From: Quillaja saponaria
Taxonomy: Eukaryota; Streptophyta; Magnoliopsida; Fabales; Quillajaceae
Assembly: GCA_029379385.1 (NCBI GenBank)
Contig: CM055605.1
Coordinates: 9,831,001-9,895,000, forward strand
Direction of reading: 5' to 3'
Length of the DNA: 64,000 nucleotides
In this document: one piece after another, positions 21,386 through 32,604 of the stretch
Layout: every line of letters begins with the position of its first letter
Position numbering within the stretch: the first letter of the stretch is position 1
The notes under the pieces: generated by a model
What the model was told of the DNA's origin: nothing
Database searches by the model: none
The model's input: only the letters and a program-made list of their open reading frames with translations
Program-made: the position numbers and the translations under genes

Positions 21386-24028
21386 AAGAGTCGTTAAAAT
21401 ATATATTGATTACTTGGTTGGTTTGGTTATATTTACATGCATGCTAAATATCAGTTTTTTCATTCAAAAAAAAAATAAAAAATTCTCGGTTTTAGTTAAC
21501 TGAAATAGATATTATTTTATTTTTATTATATAATATATTATTTAATTACAAGACAACCATTCATCCAAACTCTATCTCAGCAATTAAATTATAAATTGTT
21601 GTATATTTTTTATGTTTAAATTTATTAGGCCTAAAATTGTGAAAATTTTTGTTTGTTACTACAAATAGCAAATTGAGCCTAAATAACCAAAAACCAACCC
21701 AAACTGAACCAACCCAATTTGTTGGATTAGTTTTAGATATCCTATCTACAAAAATTGAATATGTTCTGTTAATATAGTAATTGAATATTTGGATTGGTGA
21801 TTTTTTTTCTCTAAAACTGAACCATGTACACCCTTACCTGCATATATTTATTCATTCTCTTCCATAGTCACTATCACTAAGATGATGACATGGACAGTGG
21901 AGGTGAAAGGTATTTTATTGAGTTAAAAAAACTAAAATATTGTACTCATTAAAAGATAGATTATAAATTTTAAGAAAAAAAAATTATATTATGTGGTTGT
22001 TAAAATCTATTTTTCGATCATTAGGATAGTAGAGGAAAGATAAAGAATTCATTTTAGTTTAAGTATTTCTCTCATACTACCCTCAATTTTTTTAATTACA
22101 ATTAGCATTGATCAACTAAAAATGAAAGATGATAGAGTAATTGTTGTTCAAGTATCCAAAAACCAAGTGGAGAGAAAAATAGTGGTAGTTAGATCAATAT
22201 GCATGTGAGATGAAATAGTGATGGCTTTTCATCAATTTATCTAGGTGAAAACATGTATATATGAAATATAAAAATATTATTTGAGAGAGGCCAAAGTAAT
22301 AACCTATTTTAAATGAATTCCACTAAATGAAATTTAACCTAGAGGTTAAATGAAATTTATTTGAAATCCATATTTTATTCAATTTTAAATTTCACACCTA
22401 ATAGTTAGGATTTCATTTTATGTAATTCATTTGAAATAAATTATTATTTCATGTCACCTCAAATAATTTTTTTATCCTTAATACTACACATTTACTTGAA
22501 TAAATCAATGAAGAGTTATCACCATTTCATCTCATAAACTTTAAATTATTTTACTCTCAATTTATTTTTTGTTCATTAAACAACAAGTAATTTATCGTCT
22601 TGATATTTTAATTAATTAGTACTAATTTTAATTAAAGAAATAAGAATAGCATGAAAATAGAAAACTTAAACTAAAATAAAATTTTTATTTGTTTCAAAAG
22701 TAAATTCCTCGCTAAACTAAAAATTTGCAATAGATATGATAGTCTAAAAGAAAAAAAAAAGAAAAAAAAGTTGTTTACAAACTTAATTAAATAATCTGCA
22801 AGTTGAAATTAGTGTATTCACTCTAAAGGGACAACAATTCATTAACTAAGAAAACTAGAGTTGATTTAGTCAATTTAGTCGGCTAAATTGTACATTAAAA
22901 TATAACTACTTATACATCTATCACACACTATGTCCTCAAGTTGAATGATTATTTCTTTTTGGTCCTTTGGAAAACTCCTACAGCTACAATATATTTTTTG
23001 TTTTTTTTATTTTTTTTATTCAAGTAGTATTAAAGCTTTTTCAGATCAATTGGCAATTTATTTATGACTTCATTAAAATGCATTTTAAATTCTTAATTCA
23101 TATTTAGTGAACAACCAACTTAATTTTCTCATCACTCATGTTATTGCAAAATGTTATAGCACTCAGATTAATTTTATATTTTTTAGTACAATTGAGGTCG
23201 TTGCAGTGCCTTACTGTAACTCTAGGCATAACCTGATATCTGGCTTGTTACTCTTGGATTTTGTCTTCATCTGCTAAAATTCAAGCTATCCTTATATTGA
23301 AACAATGAATTGAGGTATAATTTGATCACTATATACATTAAACATCTTATTCTTGTAAATTTGCTATGCAGTAGGAAGGGTTTCATTGAGATATAAATTT
23401 AATATCTTAGATGTCAAACTTATTTTCTCATACAGTATTTTCCTTTTGTAAAGTATCGTACTTATGTATTAGATGATGATGTGCAGAGCTTTATTCATTC
23501 AAATGATTTGCAGAGTGAATAATGATTATTCAAACTCATTCAAAGGACCTGAAATACTAGGCAAGACTGGAAACCAGTATATTAATCAAAAATAGGCACG
23601 ATGACATTCTCTTATTTGAAGTAAACACATCAGCATTAATTAGAGTTGAAGCCATAAAAAAGTAATTATATCCAGATCCTGAACTCATTTCAATATATTT
23701 TAATCAAGTATTAGAAAGTTCATATTTATTTATATTTTTGAAGTTGTTTTCAGGTGCTTTCATGGCAATAGTAAGTTTTATGGCATCTTCTGATTGATGA
23801 ACTTCAATGTATTAGAATTTCAATCTACAAAGGAGATACGGAAACCCAGCTTTTAGTTTGTTTAAGAGTTCAAAAGGATACGGAAGGTAGCCGATTCATG
23901 GTCTAGTATTTAGTGCAATTATTGTTCTTGTAGCTCCTTTTGCATTCTACCTGACATGAACGTGAAACATCGGATTGGTTTAAGAGGAATAGCTGATGAG
24001 AAATTTTGTAGTATTAAATCTGAATTAG
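21386..24028. other. AT-rich relic region with NLR 5'-flank-like pieces and an inverted repeat
   Basis: No gene. 21,838-22,030 resembles the NLR 5' flank at 11,565-11,720 (TGCATATATTTATT, ATGGTTGTT, TCATTAGGAT). 22,040-22,710 forms an imperfect inverted repeat. 22,785-22,905 is a reverse-complement copy of about 12,580-12,690. From 22,920 to 24,028 nothing is recognised. TAG at 24,026-24,028 is the left target duplication of the CACTA element. Confidence 0.55.
22040..22710. repeat. Imperfect ~330-bp-arm inverted repeat
   Basis: The left arm (ATTTTAGTTTAAG, GATGATAGAGTAATTGTTG, GAGATGAAATAGTGATGGC, TTATCTAGGTGAAAACATG) is matched on the opposite strand by the right arm, with its hinge near 22,360-22,380. 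The arm sequence is also found singly and directly in the NLR 5' flanks (10,470-10,740 and 44,720-44,990). It is either a foldback element or two opposed copies of NLR flank. Confidence 0.6.
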
Positions 24029-24049
24029 CACTACAAGGAAACTGCTCAT

Positions 24050-24262
24050 TACCGACCAATCAAGTTGGTAGGTAAAGACCCAAAAGTCAGTCGGTAACGG
24101 GTGGTAGGCAAAATCAAGGTTGCTAATACCGACCGTAGTTGGTTGGTATTGTTTGTCAGGTGAAGTTTTTTTGGAGAATTAAAAGAAGTTGGTCGTTGAT
24201 TACTGACCAACCAACCTTTTGGTTATTGGTTGGTCGGTGTTACCAACTAACTATGGTTGGTC
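24050..24262. repeat. Left subterminal repeats of the CACTA element
   Basis: ACCGACCAA.C and GTTGGT.GGT-type units recur in both orientations from 24,050 to 24,262, mirroring the right end. They are presumed binding sites of the TNPA-like protein. Confidence 0.8.
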
Positions 24263-24536
24263 AGGTATTACCTTTTTGGAAATATTATTTGTTCTCGGTA
24301 AAAATCCTGGAATCTGTTTTGATTCTTTTTAATTATAATTTTCCTTAAAAACCTGCTTTACATTAAACAATTTCTAAATGAATACTGAAAATTAAATATA
24401 CTGATGTATCGAAATAAAATTGTCATATAATTAGAAATAGGATAATTCATGAACACAATGTAACATAATTAAACAAAATATCATTATAATATATCAAATA
24501 ATAAAAACTACTAGCTAAAAATCTTCATCGTGGTCT

Positions 24537-26892
24537 TCATTGTTCACTTGCGTCATCTTGTCCCAAATCAACTTCACCACCATGTCTACTACTAGAGGAA
24601 GCCCCCACATTGCCCTATTGAAGTGAAATAACTAATTAATATATGTAATAAGGATGATAAGTATACAATTAAGATAGTGTAAACCAAAAAAAAAAACATA
24701 AGCATAATTGGTATAACAACAAAAATCTTGGCAACTATGCTTGTAAATGGCAAAGGTACATCCTCTAGCAATTTACCAAGTTCTGTTAAATGACAAGAAT
24801 TACATGTATCATAATATTTTCAAATATTGAAACCATCTAAGAGTAGCATAAAGGAAACGTTCTCAATAATCATCTCTTTCAACTTTTCAACATCTAGCTG
24901 TTGCCTGTATACTAACTTGTCAGAACCTAGAAGCCAAATTTCCACATTACATAAAGTTGCTAGGCTCCTGAATACTGTTATTGCATAATAAGCCATGTAT
25001 ATTGAGTCCTAATTGGGTACTTCAGATCCCTAATAACGGAAAATAAACCATTCTTTACATATATACCATTACAAATACCTAATTCTATCACATAATGATA
25101 AAGTTATATCTACATCTCTCTTATGCAACACATAGACAGTTTCAATATGCTAGGAAGAAAAAGAATAATAAAGGATACAAAGCATGTGACAATGCATCAT
25201 TTCACAAAAGTTGAAAGAAAGATGAAACTTACTGAAGATGACGGCATAAGAATGCTAGTATCTACACCCAGCTTTGCTACTAAGAAGTTCACAAGATTTT
25301 TCATTTCATCTACTTTTTGAGTTAACTCGCTCTTTGTTGTGCTTAACTTATTTTTCAAGGAATCAATCTCATGAGCCATTTCATATTCATGTCGTGAGGT
25401 GGCTGTAGAGGAAGTTGATCTACCAGAAGTACTGGCTCGGTCTCTAAATAGAACTTTCGCTGATCCAGCCTTCCCACATCCGTATATTTTTCCTCCTTTT
25501 TTCACTCCCCCAGTTGCCTTTAACCAAAGTTCTTCATCAAACTCAGGATTATTAGTAGGATTTTCCCCGTATTTTTCATTCATTAGGCACGTGTAGGTTT
25601 CCTACAAATCCAAATAGAAAAATTTGTTAAACATATACACACACATATATACATAGATATATAAATTAGATATTGAAGCTTAGTCAATAAAAAACAAATT
25701 GAAGTGGCTTTTGACTTCTCATTCACAAAATCTCCAATTTTAGTTTTCTTTAAATGCAGGTAGTAAACTTGTAAGTGTGCTCGGTTCCGATCCAAATTCC
25801 TTTTCTCTACAAAATCATTAAAATTTTAAAATGTTAACATTGCATATCAACTTTTAAAATAATAATATTTTGCAAAAAAAAAATTACCATTTTTTCTTTA
25901 TGTTGTAGTATTGAGATGGATCCTCTAGCATGTCTAACCAATGAGTCATCTCATCTAGATGACCTGTTTTGTGACCCTATTGCAGAAAGTTTTTGCCACT
26001 TATCAGAGGCCCAAATTTGAAGGAGTCCTCTCCAATTTTATGCTTTCATCCAAATAGGCTTCCATCCCTCACATTTTAGGAAGTCATTAGTCTTACATTT
26101 TTTTAAAGATGTGGTTCGTGCTTCACTCAACAGGTCTTTTAGTCGTTGTGCAGCTATAATATTGAACACAGATTTAGATTCTACCTCCTCTTCTCTGTCT
26201 CAAACCTATAATGGGCCTGCAATTTAACAAAAATATTTAATTATTATGACATATTAAGAAAAATAGATATAACCATTATTTAATTACTTTATTATATATA
26301 ACTATTTACAAGAAATTGTCGAAAACATAATTCTCCTAGTCCCCTTGGGAAATTTAGACCAAGTTGGATACCCCCTTGACATATGAGCACGAATGATAGT
26401 TGAGATGGTCTTAACAGTTCTGCCATTATCAAATTCACTGTAAACATGAAAAAATTAATACCATTTTAGGATATTGACACTAGGCTACTAATAAGAAATA
26501 TATTTAATATTATGTTTAAGTAAAACATACGTACTCATCACTGATAGCTTTAATCAACTGGCGATCACTCAGGTCTCCAGGAGGTGGTTCTAGGTGCGCA
26601 GACCCTCTCAGTGCTCTCGGATCAATGGATGGAACTCTAGATGATTCTCCAGTTCTAGTTATACCTACATGTATATAAAAAAAATCCATAATTCACTGAC
26701 TCCATTGATATTATGAACTTACAAAAATTTATAACATAAGTTATTTTTACCAAGTAGGAGCCTCTGACGAGTTTGAAACAGGAAGTACAACTATACGCCA
26801 TGATTGCGGTGTGTGACTATCTAATTGATTAGAAGTATCATGTGTACCAAGTGATGCTCTAGAGCCAGACCCATGAATACTACGAACCATGA
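24537..26892 (-). pseudogene. CACTA second gene, TNPA/PTTA (plant transposase family 24)-like, with introns
   Basis: A start ATG at 26,892 opens an exon beginning MVRSIHGSGSRASLG and ending SEAPTW near 26,755. A plausible intron runs to TACATGTAG near 26,668, then an exon GITRTGESS..IKAISDEY. Further exons give EFDNGRTVKTISTIIRAH (near 26,430), a GDFVNEKS helix (25,740) and, at 25,583-25,197, MNEKYGENPTNNPEFDEELWLKATGG, the family's most conserved block, followed by a coiled-coil (EIDSLKNKLSTTKSELTQKVDEM). The last exon (about 24,617-24,537) ends GGEVDLGQDDASEQ then TGA. In En/Spm this protein binds the subterminal repeats. It may be partly intact if spliced; I could not verify every junction. 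Confidence 0.7.
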
Positions 26893-27027
26893 TCTATATC
26901 TTATATAATAAGAATATACATTTAAAAAAAATTAGAAAGTGTGCTAAAAGAACTACATAAGATATGTCTGTAAATATTAAAATATAAAAAGTTTTACAAT
27001 ATAAGAACAAATCATATACAAGATATG

Positions 27028-30000
27028 CTAATCATCTTCCATATCATCGTTACTTTCATATTCAAAACCAACTTCTTCATTATCCACATCTAATTCAACA
27101 TTATCATTTTCATCATCATCTTCCCATTCATCATTTTCTGCGTATTCTTCTTTATCTAGTTGATCATCATCTGAAAATCTAGGCACAGTTATATCATTCA
27201 AATTCACTTCTTCCATTGGACCATCACCTAGAAGAACTCTAGGTATATCCAAATCAGTGCCAACACTGACTGGAGTCAGTACATGCAATTCAACCTCCTG
27301 AATATATCATCATCAACTTCTTGCACATTGTCAATAGGATTTTCATGCCATCTAAAATTGTAATTGTTCCTGGCCTTCATGTTGCAAACAGCCTACCAAG
27401 CATTTCGTCTTCTATGTGGGTAACGGGCATAATACACTTGATATGCTTGAGAAGCTAAAATAAATGGTTCATTTGAGACAAGTCTAGATCTATATTTAAT
27501 ATCTACGAGACCGTGCAAATAATCTATTTTTACCCCTTTATCAGAATCATACCAATCACACTAGAAGAGTACTATGCTATTGTTAGTTCCAAAATATTGC
27601 AACTCTATGCTATTGTTAGTTACCATGCTGTAAAAATCAAGTTCATCAACTCCGTAACAACTTCCTTTGACACGAACTCCACTTTTCATTTTTTTTTTGC
27701 AGAAAGCGTGTGAAACCTAAACCCGTTAACAAAAAATCCATTATAACACCTCACAACTTTGATTGGTCCATAGGCAATCTCTTCAATACGTGGATTAGAG
27801 ATCTTGCGTTCATCAGCCTATAACATAAGGTAAACTAATTCATTAGGAAATGCACATGATTAACTATCATACATGCACGTGCACGCACATATAGTTATGA
27901 TCAATTAACCTGTTGTTGAAACCAATTTGAAAATTTAACTTCAATTAACTTTTGGATTTCGTCATCAGAAAGATCTGGCTGCTCCATCGATATTATTTGA
28001 CGAAATTGACTAATTTTCATAACAAAAGAGTAAGTCATTTTGTCTACTTGGTAAATGTTAGTGTTGCATATCTAAACTTAAATAGGGTTTGTGAAACTTT
28101 TGTTACATATGGTTTAATTTCTATTGTATTCAATAGAACATATATCTTCGCTACTTCAAACTCATTGTCACTAAGATCTATTCTTATGAAATCCAAATGC
28201 ACGACCTGACTGGCAGAAAACAGAGAGTTGTCCATTGGAATCCACATATCCACCATCATCTTGATGAGGAACTCAATTAAACTTCGTTTGAACACTTGGC
28301 TCGAAATACATTGCACAGAAATTTGAAATTTCTTACAATACATAGGCCTCACATATGGAACCTTCAACACAAGCCTTGTTTTGGGCCTTTTTCTTTAAAT
28401 TCAACATCATCCTATAAACAAAATATGTCATAACTAAATAAAATGAGTACAAATGAAATCAAAGTAAGGTAAAATAAATTACCTTTCAAACAGATACATC
28501 CAACGATATTGCACCGGTCCACCCACTTTAGCTTCATAGAGTAAATGCACGGTCAAATGCTCCATGGAATAAAAAAAACCTGGAATTAATATCTTCTCCA
28601 ACTTACACAAAGTGATAACAATATTTTTCTCAAGCATCTCCATATGCTCCACACTCAATTCAGTTGTACATAAATCTCAAAAAAACTTACTAAGCTCTGT
28701 AAATGCTTCCCATGCACCTTTCGGTAAGTAATCGCTAAATGCGATCGGAATTAGTCTTTGCATGAACATGTGACAATCATGGCTTTTCATTCCGTACAAC
28801 TTACAATCCTCCATGTTCACACAACGAACTAGATTTGCAGCGTACCCGTTTGGGAGCCTCAAGTCTTTTATCTATTCACACACTTCCTTCAACTGAGGTT
28901 TTGACAAGCTATAAGAAGCTTTTGGCATGATAAGTTTTTCATTACATTCTTTCAATTCCAATTCAGGATGCTTACAAAATAATTTCAAATCCATCCGAGC
29001 ATTCGGATTGTCTTTTGTCTTGCCTTTCATATTCATCACTGTATTGAAGACATTATCAAAGACATTTTTCTCAATGTGCATTACATCAAGATTATGTCGA
29101 ATAAGATTAGTTAACCAATAATGCAATTCCCAGAATATACTTATTTTTGCCCAATGATGTTCTTTTCTAAATTCGAAAATTGTTTGTTTGTCAAATGCTT
29201 TGCCAGATTTGATTATGTTCAGAAAGACGATCCCACACTTCTTCCCCAGATAATAGTGGTGGTGACAAACCTTTCTCTATTATTCCCTTTTTAAATTTAT
29301 CTCTTTGTCATCTAAATGGATGATCAACAGGCAAAAAATGACGGTGACAATCAAACCAGCATGGTTTACTACCATGAGGTAGACGAAAGGATTTGGTTCT
29401 TTCTATACAATACGGACATGCTAAGTTTCCATGTGTACTCCACCCTGATAGCATTCCATTTGCGGGGAAGTTGCTAATGGTCCACATAAGTGCAGCTTTC
29501 ATAATAAAATTTTGACCCCTGTAAGCATCATAAGTATCGACCCTTTTTTTCCCACAACTCTTTCAAGTCATCAATAAGAGGTCTCAAATAGATGTCTAGA
29601 TTTTGATTAGGAGATTTTGGTCCAGGAATGACAAGTGTCAAGAATAAATATGGCTCCTTCATACACATATCAGGAGGCAAGTTATATGGAGTAACAAAAA
29701 CTGGCCAAATAGAATGACCGCTTGATGAATGCACAAACGGACAAAACCCATATGATGAAAGACCCAACCTAACATTTCTTAGATCTTCTATAAATGATGG
29801 ATAGTTGTCATCGAAGTGTTTCCATGCTTCACCATCACTTGGATGAATCATTAAACCAATGGCATATCTCCGATCATGCCATGTCATATGTTGAGCTGTG
29901 GTTTTTGACATATATAGTTTTTGTAGTCTCTTTGCAAGTGGAAAGTGACACAATATCTTATATGGTACATCTTTCTTACTTATTCGGGTCTTGGGTGGAT

Positions 30001-30756
30001 ATCTCGGATGCCCACATACACGACATTCTTGTAACTTCTTGTCTGCTTCACTATAGTAAAGCATACAATCGTTGGGACATACATGTATCTTCTCATATCC
30101 AAGTCCTAATTTCTGGACTAATTTTTTTATCTGTAAAAATTTGCAGGCAACTTCTCGCCTCTAAGCAACATACCCTTAACAACTGAAACAATCTGGTTAT
30201 AGCATTTATCACTCATATTAAACTCTGAATTATAGTTCAATAGTTGTGTCATTGCTGATAACCGAGTATGCCAACTACAACCTTCCCATAACTTCTCGTC
30301 AGCACTTTGCAACAACTCAAAAAACCTTTTTGCATCAGAATTTGGCTCATCGGGAAGTTGACTCTCCTCATCCCAATTAAAATCTGGACCATCAGCGTCC
30401 ATAACCATGTCAACATACCGATTGCTTGAATCTTCGATATCAACTCCTCGGTCATTTGAAGTTTCCCCTAACCACTCTTCACCCTCCCCATGTAAGGTCC
30501 ACCACTTATAGTTTCTTAAGAAACCCTTCTTAAACAAGTGAACAGTTATTTCATCACGAGACATCCACTTTTTGTTCTTACAAACAAGACAAGGGCATCA
30601 AATTGTATTATTATTATCTACAATTCTCATATGACTATATGCAAAATCAAGAAACTTATTTACATTATACATAAACTCATATGTAACCCTACGGTTCTCA
30701 ACCCTCCTTTGCATCCAACTACGGTCACCCTCAAACCAAGTATGATCTTCGTCCAT
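27028..30756 (-). pseudogene. CACTA transposase, TNP2/TNPD-like
   Basis: Starts MDEDHTWFEGDRSWMQRR at 30,756. A transposase-associated N-terminal zinc-finger region follows (CPCLVCKNKKW..HLFKKGF), with an in-frame TGA just before CPCLVC. The 30,064-29,528 segment (CMLYYSEADKKLQECRVCGHPRYP, MTWHDRR, HPSDGEAWKHFD, NVRLGLSSYGFCPF) and 29,502-29,308 (MWTISNFPANGMLSGWSTHG, ACPYC) are the TNP2 core. 29,126-28,872 (NLDVMHIEKNVFDN) continues it. 28,862-28,480 matches the DUF4218 type (RLPNGYAANLVRC, KSHDCHMFMQRLIPI). About 28,000-27,330 has a DUF4216-like stretch (SNEPFILASQAYQVYYARYP). An acidic tail ends at 27,028. Several stops and frame changes show it is inactive. Confidence 0.87.
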
Positions 30757-31059
30757 ATTTTCTGCTCATCAAAATTTTGTAAATATAATGATTTCATGTA
30801 CCTGGTTAAAATTTCACATGTTCCATTTACATAAGTAAGCCCCTATTTCCACTAGAACTATTACAAGAGGTATACAACATATACAGGTCAATATTATCTA
30901 GTACCTTGCATTAAAAAGCAAAAGTCTACCTAAAAAACATTACTTGTAGTATACTTGCATCTTAATTCACATCTCAGACAAACTCATCAATCAACATTTA
31001 GCATAGACCAAACGAAGAAATAAAATAAAATAAAATAAAACCATTAGCATAAACATTTA

Positions 31060-31620
31060 GCATAAACATCTTTTGGTGGATTTTTAAACCAAATCATGAA
31101 ATCAAATCTAATTTCCTATAAGATAAATATAATCCAACACCAAGAATCTAAGTTATTTACATTATGATTGAATGGACCTTTTTCACTAAGGAGAAATAGG
31201 AAAAAAAAAAAAAAAAAAAACCTCTAATCTATGTTAACCAACACATGGACAGCCAAACTAAAATCATAAACATCTTTCACTTATGTTTAAACCAAATCAT
31301 CAAACCAAATGTAATTTCCTATAAGAAAAATATAAACCAACACCAAGAATTTAAGTTATTTATATTATGATTGAATGGACCTTTTTCACTAAGGAGAAAT
31401 AGGAAAAAAGAAAAACCTCTAATCTATGTTAACCAACGCATGGATAGCCAAACTAAAATCATAAACATCTTTCACTTATGTTTAAACCAAATCATGAAAC
31501 CAAATCTAATTTCCTATAAGAGAAATATAATCCAACACCAAGAATCTAGGTTACCAATTCCAACTCATTGCCTCATTATTTTTATTAAAATCCAATTTCC
31601 AAGATTCCAAAACGTTTCTT
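31060..31620. repeat. ~200-bp tandem repeat inside the CACTA element (unit 2)
   Basis: Same array as at 181-720, with TGATTGAATGGACC at about 31,165 and 31,368 and a partial unit before. The A-run in the middle unit is longer than in unit 1. Confidence 0.85.
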
Positions 31621-32119
31621 AATGATCACCACATATTTCAACATTTGATTCCTATCCTAGCTTCTCTCGGCAGCAAAGACAACATAATAATAAATATCTT
31701 TAAAAAAAATGGCGACAGAGAAGTATTTAGATGGCACATCCTACCTTTTGTATCTGGAGATCTTTCTTTCTCAGTAATGCTGCATAATCACAAGTTGAGG
31801 TAGCCGAGCCAGGAGTTCTCAAGGCGTGAGAAAGGAGGAGTTAGGGATTTGGAGAATCTCAAGTTGAGGTAGCAGGGCCAGGAGTTCTCAACTCACTCTC
31901 CAGTCTAGCTAGCTCTTTTTGCAAATGCTTCACCAAGGCTTGAGAAAGGAGAGAGGAACTAAGCAAAAGGGATGGAGAGGAAGAAGGGAGGCATGGGAGG
32001 CAAAGGAGGAGTTAGGGATTTGGAATTCGGTTTCAGAGTGAAAAAAAAAAACACAAAACAGAAGAACCAAAACGCAGGTTTCATCCAAGTTTAAAAAAAA
32101 AAACCCAATAAACTAGTTT

Positions 32120-32392
32120 ACTGACCAACCTTGGTTGGTCAGTAAAATTCCCCCAAATTAAAACCTATTACCGACCAACCATAATAAGTAAGAAACTCCA
32201 TTACCGACCAACCTTGGTTTGTCGGTAAAATTCCCCCAATTAAAACCTTTTCCGTCAATTTACCGACCAACCTATCGACCAGAAGTTGGTGGGTAATGTA
32301 TTATTTCTATATTTTGGTCGGTTGGTAGTTAGGTTGGTCGGTATTTTTATATTTTACTGACCAACAATGGTTGGTCGGTAATGACCAAGTTT
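32120..32392. repeat. Right subterminal repeats of the CACTA element
   Basis: A dense cluster of ACCGACCAAC and GTTGGTCGGT ending nine bases before the terminus, equivalent to 1,258-1,563. Confidence 0.85.
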
Positions 32393-32604
32393 CTTGTAGT
32401 ATAGATGTATTTGCTGTAAGATAACGGTAGCACCTTGAATTTCCTTTGTTGTTAGGTTACAAAATCTTTGCACATCACATGGAGTAATCCTCTGGTCAAA
32501 TACATATTACATGGATTAATCTTAGGGTTAAAATATAAAACATAAAAGGAAACTATAACTGTACATAATCACATAAATGGGAAGAATATAGGCTGAAATT
32601 GTGG

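Larger units (their letters stand above)
24029..32401 (-). mobile_element. Complete-length CACTA (En/Spm) transposon
   Basis: 8,373 bp from CACTACAAGG (24,029) to TCTTGTAGTA (32,401), flanked by TAG at 24,026-24,028 and 32,402-32,404, the expected 3-bp target duplication. Subterminal ACCGACCAAC arrays lie at both ends. On the minus strand it carries both usual genes: a TNP2-like transposase (30,756-27,028) and a TNPA/PTTA-like second protein (26,892-24,537). Stops and frameshifts in the first make self-mobilisation unlikely, but the ends look usable. The right terminus ends in A instead of G. It inserted 13 bp from the edge of the Copia element before the segment was duplicated. Confidence 0.92.

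Noticed and set aside
29794..30186. 130-codon plus-strand frame
   Set aside because: It is antisense to the TNP2 transposase, whose codons explain the sequence.
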